NCBI GenBank assembly: GCA_000310025.1
Contig: FN649149.1
Location: 327,348-391,347, forward strand
Direction of reading: 5' to 3'
DNA length: 64,000 nt
DNA from: Ectocarpus siliculosus
Taxonomy: Eukaryota > Sar > Phaeophyceae > Ectocarpales > Ectocarpaceae
The notes beneath the pieces are model-generated. The model had not been told where the DNA came from. It saw only the letters and a list, made by a program, of their open reading frames with translations, and did no database searches. Shown piece after piece: positions 46,701 through 57,708 of the stretch (its first letter is position 1; each line of letters opens with the position of its first letter). A program made the translations under genes and the position numbers.

Positions 46701-49700
46701 TAGGGCAACAGCGGACACCGAGAAATCTGGACTCACATGGAAGAAGCGCTGGCATCCAACTGGTCACGGTCGGACAGTAGCAGAGCAGGGCTGAGCGCGC
46801 CCGTGGTAGCGTCCATGACGCTATACTCCTTCCGGAGAGCGAGCACCAGCTACAGTAGATTGAGCGGCAAGGGATTGCGACAAGGAAGAGGGGCCGCGCT
46901 GGTCGTGGCAAAAACACAGATACACGCGTTTCGCATTTAGCGGAAACCCTACCCTCCTCTTCCCCTCCAAAAAAAACATCTCCCAGCGCCGTTCTTAGGC
47001 AACATCAACCGACCGGAAAACATCGACCCTACGAACAGCAGTGTACGGCATGTCCCGCAAAGTTGCATCTTCACCGAATAGCAGTAATGTACCCGAATGC
47101 GACCATGGCATAAAAAAGGCGCTCAGACTCTAAGGGTAGAACAATATAACTAGCAGCAGCAATTGGCGCATAGCGCCTGCACGTTAGCCGCTGCACCTTG
47201 GGTCCGGACGACCCGGCGGGACCGTCAGCATCCTCGGGCACGAGCGCCATACTTCTCGGAGTCTCCGGGAGAGGGAAGTCCCTTCTAGGGGCGAGGCTGA
47301 CCGCTTGCCATGCCAACACCTGCGCGCCGTCCACAAGGAATACAAGGAAAAGCAGCGGGTAATACCGACGGAGGCAACCGACGACATATTTAGGGCCCCT
47401 TTTTCCGTAGGTGAACGTGGCAGAAGAATCCTAAGGGCCGTGGTAGCTTTAGCCCGCCACAGAGTGCAGGCGTGAGTTCTCGGTTGACGATTGGGCCAGG
47501 GAGAGAGGACTCCAGAAAGAGAGCGAGCACGGTGGTGCCACAGCAAGTGGTCCGCCCGCCCATGCTGGCCAGTGGCATGTAGAAGATCCCATGTATCGTA
47601 TCCATCAGTGGTTCCACGAGTTCCCATGGTTCTAGGAACGCTGCTGCGGATCGGTTCTTCCTACACTGTGGATGCGTCCGCGTGAACCCTAATCTTCCAA
47701 TATAACCGCCATCCACACTACGCGATGTACCATTATCTGGCAACGTGGTGTCTTCGGACTGGGGAAACGCCTACACCCGCTATGGTAGACCCAACCTGGT
47801 TGTAGGGTGGGGTTAGGGTTAGCGCTAGGTCTGGATCGTTAGAGACTATGTCCCCACCTGAAGGCGCTTCTTGTTGGCCACGAACACCAGTCGTCGCTCC
47901 TCGTCCACGCAGAAGCAGGATGCCCCCCTCGTAGAGGGGACGCTTGCCAACGGGCGGTAGGTGTACATGTCGTACGCCGTCAACTGGGCGGGAGTGATGC
48001 GGCAGGAGACCGAGGACACAGCGAGGGAACAAACACGCAACGACAGTGAGGTGGATGAGGGTTTAGGAATAACGGTCTAGCGCAGGACGCCTTGAAGACT
48101 TAGCAAAAAGGACGGGATATCGGCGGTGAACAGCGTAATCCCTCGAGTGACAGGGGGTAATACGGGCTAGGTCTTGAAGAAAACTCGACAAAAAATCGTC
48201 ACTGAACCGTCACTTCAACGAATTCAATACAAGCTTCTTGAGTCTCATCTATACGGGTAACCCTGTTGTGACGTGTTGCGCACGTAAATGGTGTCATTTC
48301 TCTTGCACAAAACTGCTCTTAAAGTACCCCCGCTTCAAAACGAGGACTCATGTTTCGCCAACCTTCGCGGAAGGCTATTGGTTCGCTGTCATGCTCTTCA
48401 CAAATATGTCGTATCCCACAGCATTGGTCTCGTACCTTTGTTTGTTCCGAAAAACGACTACACAACGTGCACAGGAGTGGCACAAACAAAAACGCATTGT
48501 GAGCCTACCTGGCCATCCAGCAACCCCAGCAGCGCTCGCCACGCTTCGACGGCAAGGAGATCGAGCACCGGCCTTCGGTCCGAGCTGAGGCCTTTGCGGA
48601 GACTGTCCACCTGCCAGAAGTTGCCACGCGAATGAAAGCACAACGCAACCGCCACAGGCGGATGAGCTAGATCGTATTCGCAGAGTCCCCTCGCCCGCCT
48701 CTCTCATTCTCTCTCTCTCTCCCCCCCCTGAGGTCGGATCTAGTTAGCGGTGGCTAAATAGCTAGACCTTGGCGTTCATCACGGTTCACCAGCACTGCCG
48801 CAAGTACCATGTAGTGATGTACCTTCGGCGTAGTACGCGATGGGCTACAGCTGTATCGCAGCAGGCGGCGCTTTAGAGCTGCCACCACAGCACTAGTGAC
48901 GAGAATAGACCCCAAACCCAGCACCGACATACTAAACGCAACTGCAACCAGAGTACGGTTTACAGAGCTCTTGTATCACTAACGAAGCCCTGGAAGTGTT
49001 TATATTTCGTTCGGGTTCCATGTGGGCGACGAATTTAACCGTATTCTCGAGGGCATGCGTGGAACAAATTGGCGAACGTACAAGAAAGCTACATGCCCTC
49101 CATAGGAGACCGACACGTTATCACACAACAACGACTGTGGGTACCGCGGCAACGGCAACGCAACCAGCGGTGTCACAGACCCTCCTCTCACCTCGCGGCA
49201 CTCAAAAGAACTGGCTTTCAAAGCGTTCGGCGTGTCCCCGCGGCACTCGTGAGCTGTCAGGCTGCCGTCCCCGGCCCCCAGAAACATGCGATCGCCAGCG
49301 CTAACCACGGCGATGGTGCTCACCTTCGGCATAAACCATCAATGGGTCAACGGCCAACCAGGTTGCTACTGCTGTAGTGCTGTCTGTAGACGGATCTCTA
49401 AAGTCATACGCATACGCCTGTTTGCCTGCAAAAGCTTGCCCACATCATTCGGCGTTGCCGCAGCTGGAACAAATCCTTCCGTAGTAAAGAGCTGATTCAC
49501 AACAATGCCGGTATCGGCAGCAACTAGGTCTTGCGCCATCCCGTGGCAAATATTCGACAGACGGATGATCCTGGAGGTCTGTATGCCTTGACAACAACGT
49601 TGTGGTGCTCTACGGCAACGCATGCTGCTGCTGCACGCGTTGGAAGCGCGCCTTCTTGAGCCGACAAGAGGTTCCGCCGCATTTCGGGCATCGGGCAATA

Positions 49701-49988
49701 CTGCTGTACTGCTGTACAGCAGTAGGCCTCCGCACCTCTCTCTTTTGTGCACTACGACGGTTCTCACAACCTGCAGAAACGATTGCTTCGTGACAATTCC
49801 ACTAAGGCATGCAAAGTTGCACGGCGCAGGTTGTAGCTCTAGTGTGCCAGAGCTCGCCAAACAGGGTCAACGCGTTGATGCATGTACAACAACAGCAGCG
49901 TTTGTTCGCTCTCTGCATATAATCTGTAACTCACCTGTCTAGTGTTGACACCAAGCAAGGTGGACACCTCAAACGCTGATCGAGGCAT
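34715..49988 (-). CDS. VPS39/Vam6-like HOPS subunit fused to a gamma-COP appendage segment
   Basis: VPS39 tethers late endosomes and vacuoles within HOPS. Exons (high to low): 49988-49935, 49323-49192, 48610-48509, 47983-47858, 47319-47197, 46849-46737, 45869-45746, 45249-45085, 44687-44625, 44248-44056, 42249-42118, 41788-41642, 41309-41158, 40861-40486, 39976-39800, 39373-39248, 38841-38716, 38511-~38390, 38114-37780, 36909-36749, 36242-36132, 35636-35463, 34853-34715. About 1,150 residues. N-terminus SAFEVSTLLG and a CNH beta-propeller to about residue 313; then the helical region (IHERYAYDLF, VMTFLERHRPAIL, LYRGRGLHEDALAL, ARLLSVIPSHFLEEHALLL, EMAEAYC, VYLFLLKVYLQ, RVDPVKVMALLPP). The last four exons match the gamma-COP appendage (PPVELTDP, CIKHVF, VLQFDVTN, GSCYTVLA, LLEDLELSPADL). 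Uncertain: one phase mismatch between 44056 and 42249 (a small exon may be missed) and the donor near 38390. Confidence 0.87.
40862..41157 (-). other. candidate GC-AG intron
   Basis: Between exons 41309-41158 and 40861-40486 of the VPS39-like gene, phase and homology fit only if the donor is GACAG|GCAAGC. The acceptor is CCTCAG. No GT donor nearby keeps the frame as I read it. Confidence 0.6.
43325..43355. repeat. (ATC)n microsatellite
   Basis: About ten ATC units in an intron of the VPS39-like gene; a short (TA)n tract lies at about 43463-43480. Confidence 0.9.
43939..44046 (+). repeat. poly-C-tailed repeat, copy 1
   Basis: About 108 bp beginning GAGCCTGGTCCGGTGAGAAC and ending in a C run. 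It resembles 63821-63934 (GAGCCTAATCCGGGGAGAAC..., also poly-C ended). It lies in a VPS39-like intron, ten bases from the 44056 donor. Confidence 0.55.
46195..46222. repeat. (ACC)n microsatellite
   Basis: Nine or so ACC units in the intron between exons 46849-46737 and 45869-45746 of the VPS39-like gene. On the minus strand it reads as poly-Gly, which is why a spurious frame appears there. Confidence 0.9.
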
Positions 49989-50222
49989 GATGCCCACTTT
50001 AGGTGGCACGGCCTGCTGTCGACACAGAGCACAGACAGCAGTTGAACAGCAGTCGATGTTCCAGAGAGGGGCAACAGCGGCGGGGGGTCTTCGCTCGTTC
50101 CGTTCTCCGCATTGAGGGGGCGGGGGGGTCAGCAACTGATGCACGGAATCCCGCGTCCTGTAACGAAAAGGAGCAGGTGGTCACACTGCTGTGCACCACA
50201 GCGCAGGGGCTGGGGGTGAGTT
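49989..50222. promoter_or_regulatory. divergent (bidirectional) promoter region
   Basis: Only 234 bp separate the start codons of the minus-strand VPS39-like gene (49988) and the plus-strand GNAT gene (50223). There is no TATA box that I can see. A GC-box-like GGGGGCGGGG lies at 50116-50125. Both 5' UTRs and both core promoters must fit here, unless either gene has a further non-coding 5' exon. Confidence 0.65.
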
Positions 50223-53200
50223 ATGATGGAGGCCCCAACCAAGATCGCGGAAGTAGACTTCCGGTTTGCTGGGCCCGAAGACACCGCAGAGATTGTGACC
50301 TTGGTGAGCGAGAAATTGGTGTCGAAAATGGAGGAAAAGCTTCCTTACAACGGACGTTTCGCTGTTGGAGAAGATGCGCGTGTGGATCGCGATCCTACTC
50401 CAGATCACGGTCTTCAGGGCGGCAACATATTGACACATACACATCGTAGCGGGAACTGTCATTGCCCAGGCCAAATGCAGGCGGCGATCATGCAGTGTAT
50501 GAATTGGCCGATGTAGGCCTCCTGTGCACAGCATATTGACTAGCCTATGTAACTGCAAGTATGTACAGCAGTATTGTACGATGTAACGATTGGACAACAT
50601 CCTATTGCAGATAGACTAAAGTTCACGCAAGCAGGATGCATACAATGAACGCGGATTACATTGCTGCGAGCGGGACGCATAGCAATGGACACCATAAACG
50701 GCGGTATGCTATAGACTGAAAGTGTTTTGAGGAGGATTTTTTTTTTCGGAATCGCGTTGGTGATGTAGCTATAGCCACCCCTTTTAGACTACAGCCTGCT
50801 GCAGCAGTAAGGCAGTGATTACGGCGATGTATATTACTGGGGTATGATCTAGAACTCTGTGAGCTTAAGCTTCTTCGCGGCGAGTGCTTGGTTTGGGCTG
50901 GCGCGCACGTCTAGCCTCTAGTGGAGTCACCGTCTGGGAAATACTAACTCTCTCTTTCGAAGGCCTCATCGGCAACGGGACTGCCAGTAGTGAGCGGCGG
51001 GGTTTAAGTTCCCCATGACATGACGTGATCTGCGGATACACCGCTGACCTCTGAGGGTAAGCATCGTACACGTAGCAGCTACAATACTGCAGTGTAGCAA
51101 AACCTGGACAAACGAGGGCCCCACAGTATCATCTGGCACATACCACACATGTGGTCCTGCGTCTCTACAGTGTAGGCTGTTCGCTCAGACAAGAAAGGAT
51201 TGCATCTTAGGCCTCACTCTGCATTCCACTCATTCCTTAGAGCTAAGAATTACAATACCCGTTGAATAATCCATGCTCGGCGGAATCGTCAAGAACGAAA
51301 AGGTTGTTCATTCTGAATGCCTGGCCCCGTTGTTCTTGCAGCCATATGTACAATAGTCTGTTGTTCTTGGAGAAACGGCGATAACGAGAAGCCGAAACAG
51401 CTTCCTGACTGCGTTTGACGACCCATTAGCGGTGGTGGGCAGCGGAACAACACTCGGCTCAGCCACGGTGCTCAACACACGATGGATGATATAATCACTC
51501 CAGCACGCACGGCATCTACCAGCCTGTAGCAAAATACGATACGATGACTATTGCTGTTGCTGTTGCTGTTGCTGTTGCTTGGTGTCAGCAGCTTCGCACC
51601 CTCCCCCCCCGGCCCTTGCGCACATGTTGTTTTCAGGTGAACGATGCCTTCTCTGTGGAAAAGGGAGGCTCTGGCTTGGCCTTCACTACTCGAGATCGCG
51701 TCAGCAAAGAGGAGGTAGGGTAGAGCAAATACCGCTCGTCATCACTGAGTTTGGAGATAGACTAGATGTGTTGGTCGTGTTCTGCCAGGCCACTTGACCA
51801 CTTGACGACCAATGGCACATCTTACTCTCCCGTTTTTTGCAGCAGCACGAGGGCTGGAAGCACCGGCAGGTGCTCTTGTGCGGCATGTAGTACGGCGCAG
51901 ATAGTACCACGCTCTTGTTGCCGTGCCCGCCGTGTTGCTTGGGTTCAGGTGTTGGTATTTAGGAGCGGTAGCATGGTTTGAGTAGGAGTCCTGAAGGCTG
52001 ACCAAGAAGATACAGACACTGATTTGTCGCAGTGGTTCGCGTGTACAGTGTAGAGTCTCAGCCTGCATTCTGATCATTCCCATTGAGGAATCGAGAAAAT
52101 TTATTTACGGATTGCCCTCAGGGTATCTCGCCTACTTTGTCGGCGATTCAAGAACGTACGCCGCATTACACTACGCGAGACATCGGCCAATGAAGGAGGT
52201 GTGGCCTCGTGTGACGAAACCCGCGCAGTTAAATGGCCAATGACGTACACGGCGGCACAGCAGTTGTGGCGCATGCCTTACACGTTGGATGTTCGGAGCG
52301 ATGCACTGGACGAAGCCTAGTGAGCTCGCTGCTGCTGCCTCGGGGGCACTCGAGCTGTTGCTGCAAACCTGTGGAATCTTTAATGACCTTTTAACCACCT
52401 GTCTGGGGGTATCCTGATGCGTTTCTCGCCATGCGGAGCAGGTGGATGCTTGCTTGCACGGCGCCTGCGCCGAGAAGCGATGGTTGGTGCTTGAAACGCC
52501 TCATCCCGAGGAGACGATGGTAGCAGCTTGCTTGATCTGCGCTGGAACCACTCCCGGGAAGGTGGGCCATATCGTGGCACCGACGCGCCAGCGGCCTTCG
52601 TCACCGAGACGGAGAGGGCTGCCTCCTCTGGATGGACTTTTTGTTTTTGCCCTCGTGGACGGTGACGTCGACTATCACCCATCGCGTTGTGGCAATGTTT
52701 TTCACACCAAGCCTTTACGGCGGGACGGAAACTGCGGTACACAGTAGCACACGGAAAGAAAGTGCGTGTCGTTCATCCGCCGTTAGGCAAGATACCTACC
52801 ATCAGGGGTGTCATTGTGGCGCATATCTCTTGGAGCGGGGAGACTATGCGTACGTCCCCAACATGTAACGCGTTTCGACTGAAAGAGCATGCATCTGTTT
52901 GGGTCGTTTTCGCGCTCAATAGCTTTCGTCCTTGTGTTTGCTTACGCCCTGATTGGTTTGAGGTTCGGGGCGTCTTTGGGCCTGGTCGAGAACGCACCAT
53001 GCGAAGTTTTCACACATTCACACATGCTTGATATACAAATGGTTCGCTCGTCAGTACACCAACAACAATATGGGCGGGAGAGAATGCTTGACCTTCTCGA
53101 GAACCGATGAACTCCCAAGCCAACGATTCTCACTATACCCCCCCTCACGGACTTGTTTTTGCTCTGGTCAACCAACTGTAGGGTAGCGTCGAGCTGTTGG

Positions 53201-55447
53201 CGGTGGAGCCTGCACGACAAGGCAGGGGACTGGGGTCACATTTGCTACGGCGGGCCGAGGGCATTCTACTCAACTTCCGCTGCAGGTGAGCAGCTCTCGC
53301 AGGCGGGCGATTCAGCCCTCCCGTGTTTTTTCGATCGTGGTTGTGTGTGGCCAAGACCCACCCGTTTTTTTTAGCACAACACTGCCTCAATTAGCCTTGT
53401 GTTCTGCTCTTGTGCACACGATGCGGGGAAAGTCTTGGGGCGGGCACGTTCTACCATGGACCGTCGTTTAGAGGCCCACATACAGGTGCGGTTACACAAC
53501 GGTGATTTTCCAGACAGTAGGTTCACTCACCCTTGAAAGCGGTAGCACCAAGTGTCTCAGGCGGCCTTTCGCGATGAAAGACATCCCGCCCCGGCTGCTT
53601 TCCGCGCTTAGTATTGTGGGGAAGGTTATCAAGCATTCGAAGGGTCGATATACAAACTGCAGGAGATACCACATCGCTTGATCCCACACTATCAGGGAAT
53701 GAAGAACTAACTCGCTCGCAGATAGACATGTCATCTCGACACAGGGCGAGATGAATCTAATAGGTCGTCTGTCAGCAATCTATAACCATGCTTGGGCTCA
53801 TGCAAGCTCTGCCACGATACATTACAAAACGAGGTGGTGCAAGTATCTGCATGACCTGGAACACATCATCGGCTACATGTGCCAGGACGAGAGAGACCGA
53901 GTCACATCGAGCTTCGCATGGCCGTACCTCTTTCTTTTCCGACGCTCACCCCACCCTGTTTGTATGCATGGCAACATGCCTGCCTCCATGCCGATTTCAT
54001 TCACCCCAGTTACCGTTGTGGGTGTTCGTTCCTTGGTGCTATCGGCCGTGCGCCTTGGTCAGGTTCGTCAGGATGAGGGTGCCCCAATGGAGGGAAGACG
54101 TGCTTGGGTGGGTCGGTAAGCGGGGCTACAAGGAAACCGGAGGGGGTGTGTGGGGCGAGCTGGACGGAGAGAGCGCGGAGGGCCTCACAAGACCGACGCG
54201 GTATTTCATGCTGACGGTAAGTGATGCCACAGGAGCCTCTGCGTCCTTACATTACACGTTTCCTAGGTATATGCAATACCGATCGTATACTGTAAGCCGT
54301 TGCCCTCCATTCAAGCGCAAATATAGGTACGTTCAGTTGCCTAGCATATGCCGTTTCGTTATCCAGACCAGACCACCGCACGCTCTGTTTCCTTGACGTT
54401 GATGAAGATTGTCGTGAGTTCTGCATAATATTATCTTCCCTGCTGTATGACTCCCGCTCGCGCCCCTGTTGACGCATGCAGCATGACCTCCTTACGGACG
54501 AGAAGGTTGCGGGTACCTTCGGCGATGGGACGACTCGCTTCACGGCCGCTGCAGCCGCAGCAGCCGAGAGAGTCGCCTTGGGCAGTACCCGTAAGCCTAC
54601 CTCAAAACCTGCATCAAGTGAGGCTTCGAGAGGACTGGACGGAAACAACACTGTTCAATCGAAGGATGAAGAGGATAGTGGGCGTCTGGCGGGCTTCCTG
54701 TCGAGCGTTTTGAAGGGTCTGGCCGATGCGGAGGTGGAAGATCAGGTAGGGCAGGTGCAAGGGAAAGTCGTGGCTATCGATGCAACAGTTCGTATGTACG
54801 GTAGAAGATGGGTTCGCTTTGGAACCCGCTGGCATTCTTGACGGCATTGCAGCCATACATGGTACCTGGTATGGTCGCTCTTCTTGTCCCTGCAAAGGAC
54901 ATTTGATGTTGGGTACATGGCTGAGCGCGTTTCGTTCGAGGTGTGTTGAAGAGGGGGACAAAGGGGCGCACCCTCTTGTCGTTTAATGCACAAGTCATGC
55001 ACAAAAAAAAACGCACCCTGTCTTTTCTCTTTTTGCCTTGTGTTCTTGCCTCTATTGTTGAGACAGGACGGAATCGATGCCAAGGACGTTGCTGCAGCAC
55101 CCATGGCGGACATGTCCGTCGGCGCGGAAGCAGCAACACCGAGTTGCCCGTTGCAGTACCCAGCACCCAGCGATGGGACTGGAGCTTCGGAGGGGGCTAC
55201 GTGCCAACCCTGTGCTGGTACCACCACCAACATTTCTACCGCTGCCCCGGGCGAGGATGGTTCTGTGCCTGCTTCGAGGAATGACTTTGAGGTAGTTGAA
55301 TTGCCAAGTGTTGGAGGGGGGGGTGATGAGGCCGCAGACGGTGAGGAGAGCGTTGAGGACTTACTCGGCTCTCTCATGCGCACTCTCAACACGGAACAAG
55401 GCAGGGCTGATTTTAGGAGGCTAGCTGCCGCAGGGTCGACTTCTTGA
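50223..55447 (+). CDS. GNAT-family N-acetyltransferase with long C-terminal tail, 7 exons
   Basis: Predicted acetyl-CoA-dependent acetyltransferase; acceptor substrate unknown. Exons 50223-50303, 51637-51714, 52442-52561, 53182-53285, 54063-54216, 54482-54745 and 55067-55447 join in phase (0,0,0,2,0,0) to 393 residues. The fold begins FRFAGPEDTAEIVTLVNDAF and continues RWLVLETP...ETMVAACLI. Motif A, the CoA pyrophosphate loop, is LLAVEPARQGRGLGSHLL (Q106, R108-G109-L110-G111), followed by AEGILLNF. Motif B-like end is WREDVLGWVGKRGYKETGG. Two last exons encode about 215 residues that are Ala/Gly/Ser/acidic-rich, without a recognised domain. They contain a helical EDSGRLAGFLSSVLKGLADA and EESVEDLLGSLMRTL. 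The ATG is doubled (ATGATG); either could start. Head-to-head with the VPS39-like gene. Confidence 0.88.
51550..51579. repeat. (TTGCTG)n microsatellite
   Basis: Five TTGCTG-type units in GNAT intron 1, about 60 bp before exon 2. Confidence 0.85.
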
Positions 55448-56123
55448 CGACGGAGATGGGTTATACGATCTTCAATATCTTACATAGGCGTTTGTATCTG
55501 TTCTGGCCAGCTTCACTGAACCTTTGTGCTGTGAGGACTTGAACGCATTCCTTGAGCCCGTGACGGGGTGGTACATGTAGCCCTAACTTAATCTAGACAC
55601 ATTCGTGGAGAGAAAGAGCCAGCAGCAGAGCACAGTATCTGTTTCAAGTGTACAAGGTACAGGTACATTTTTCGATTTAGCAGGATCTCTTTTGCAGACA
55701 ATCAGGACAAGTATGTTGTGCTGCCTGACATTGTGTGGTGTTCACAGCTTTATCTCGTCTGTGCTCTCAACTCCGATTGCGTTCTAGGCGATCGTGTCCG
55801 TCCTTGCCTGTCGCTTTCATGATATCCGGGACAAGCACCTGAACCTGCATCGGCTCCCGGACTTCCGTAGCCATTTTCGTTTTGTTTTTGTCACCAAATC
55901 AAATCACCGCTTACAGAATTTGGGCCGTTGACTCCAACCTGTGGCCACACAGAAGGGTTCCTCCTCCTGAGGCCCTGTACCCATCCCTCCTGTGGTGCTT
56001 TTCCTCCTACTTTAAATGCCAGACCAGTGCAACACTCTCTTCCCTCTGTGTACACACGAACTAGCGCTTTCCACCAACACAAGGAATGGAAGTGAGAGAA
56101 AATTCACGTTGCAAGAAAAACTC
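55448..56123. other. 3' flank of the GNAT gene / possible SINE body
   Basis: No coding exon recognised. Read on the minus strand, 56123 down to about 55880 directly follows the tRNA-like head and may be the body of that SINE. Confidence 0.4.
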
Positions 56124-56205
56124 GCTTCCACCGGGGTTCAAACCCCTGGCCCTGGCCACTAAAAGGTAGGTGTGCGAGGAAACCACCAATTAGACTATCG
56201 AGGGC
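56124..56205 (-). repeat. tRNA-like sequence, probable head of a tRNA-derived SINE
   Basis: On the minus strand an A-box-like TAGTCTAATTGG and a B-box-like GGGTTTGAACCCC are about 45 bases apart, as in tRNA genes. The first seven bases (GCCCTCG) do not pair with the 3' end, and no clean anticodon stem forms. It is therefore a pseudo-tRNA, most simply the polymerase III promoter head of a SINE. Confidence 0.55.
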
Positions 56206-57708
56206 GATCAGCATTATGGATACACGTAAACTCAACCCTTCCGTCCCTGCCCCTCCCTCAACACCCCTCCCTTCGCTCAAACACCCGTTGCTCTTTTCCC
56301 ACTCCACCCGCTTCGCCGAATACTACTTCATCCGTCGTGGGTCATCAACGGTGGGATCTGGGCCTCCACGCCCAAAAGGCTACAGGACCAATGTGATATT
56401 CGAAGCTTGTCTACCAATCTCTCTGCAGAAAATATCATATCATCGGGTGCGCACCTTGCAATACACTTTACACACCAAGTATGCCACTTCTCTACCGAAG
56501 AATTCTCGTTTATTGCTCAACGCACCCCGGAACAAAAACCTAGGGAAAAATATCTTGTTTCTATTCTTACTTTCATTTTCACGTCAGCCGCATGTGAAGG
56601 TAACGATCTTTGTCTGTCTCTGTGCATTGTCGGATCGAAAACCTACACATTGAGTACTCTCAATGGCGACGAATATACTGTTGGAGGAGATCGATTGAAA
56701 ATAAACCAAAGGCACCCCGCAGCAACAATTAGCATTAGAATGCGATATGGAAACGGCGACATCCCCCACCTGCTAATACTGCTGTTATCCTCTGTCTTGT
56801 CCCCCCGCCCATGCTGTGCCCTCTCTCCCTAAAATCCCCGGGGAGATCGAAAACAAGGTTTCCCCCCTACCTCTTGTTTTTCCTGGGGTTACATTTTCTT
56901 ACGAAATAAGGTTCCAACCCCGGGGGGGAAATGCATGAAGACCTAACCCCCCCCGCCAAAAACAAAAATGTACAAATCCCAAGAAAAAATATGTTTTGGC
57001 CCTGGGCTGATTTGAAAAATATGAAAAACAAACGTGGTCCTGCCTACTGCTTTCGTGTCCCCTCGTGGGCAGGACGAACTACGGCACTTCGCCCCAACCC
57101 CCCAACAATCCGGCGTATAGTTTTACAAAATGATATATTTGGCGCGGATCAAGCCTAGCAAGCACAGCAAACGCAAGTGCGTATAACCTGGTCAGCAGTC
57201 CGACAAAAACCAAAAATAATCCTTTCTTCAGAAAGTCAAACACCTCAAAAGTCAGAACAACAACAATCCCGGAGAAAATCTCCAAGTACAACCAGTGCTG
57301 AAAAGAGACGGCCGGGTGCGGCACGTACCCCATGGAAACTGGGACTATTCGGAAGGCGTCCTGGTTAAAAAAAGAACAATCTGAGGAAACCCTGTACCCA
57401 TGAGTTCACATCTGAGGTTATGTCTATCCTTTTTGAGCCGCGGTTTAGGGTGGATCAAGCAAGCACTCCCCAAGCCCGTGTGGGACCCGAGAAGCATGTA
57501 GCGCTTATCCTAATATTGCGGCTCCGCTTCCGGTGTTACCAGCTTCTTCCGGCTGCTGCAGATTTGATTCCTTTTCGACCACAGCATTCTCCTCCTCCTC
57601 CCTCTCCTCCCTCTCCTCCGTCTCCTCGCAAGCCTGTGCGAAATTTGAGCGATGCAAGCTTTCGTTGGCGACCGGCTTGTCCCTCGCAGCAATGAGGTTC
57701 CTCCTCAC
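56206..57708. other. no confidently supported gene
   Basis: A minus-strand frame at 57333-57079 after a good acceptor (CTCTTTTCAG) has hydrophobic stretches (LEIFSGIVVVLTFEVF, FLVFVGLL) and might be a further exon of the downstream membrane-protein gene, but I cannot link it. At 56833-56950 C/G-block sequence resembles the interior of the 17.9-kb TIR element. Confidence 0.35.

Noticed and set aside
52080-52400. Open frame in GNAT intron 2 (KFIYGLPSGYLAYFVGDSR)
   Set aside because: The exons at 51637-51714 and 52442-52561 join directly in phase and match the GNAT fold; adding this piece would break it.
56124-56205. A functional tRNA gene
   Set aside because: Acceptor and anticodon stems do not pair; only the internal promoter boxes are recognisable.
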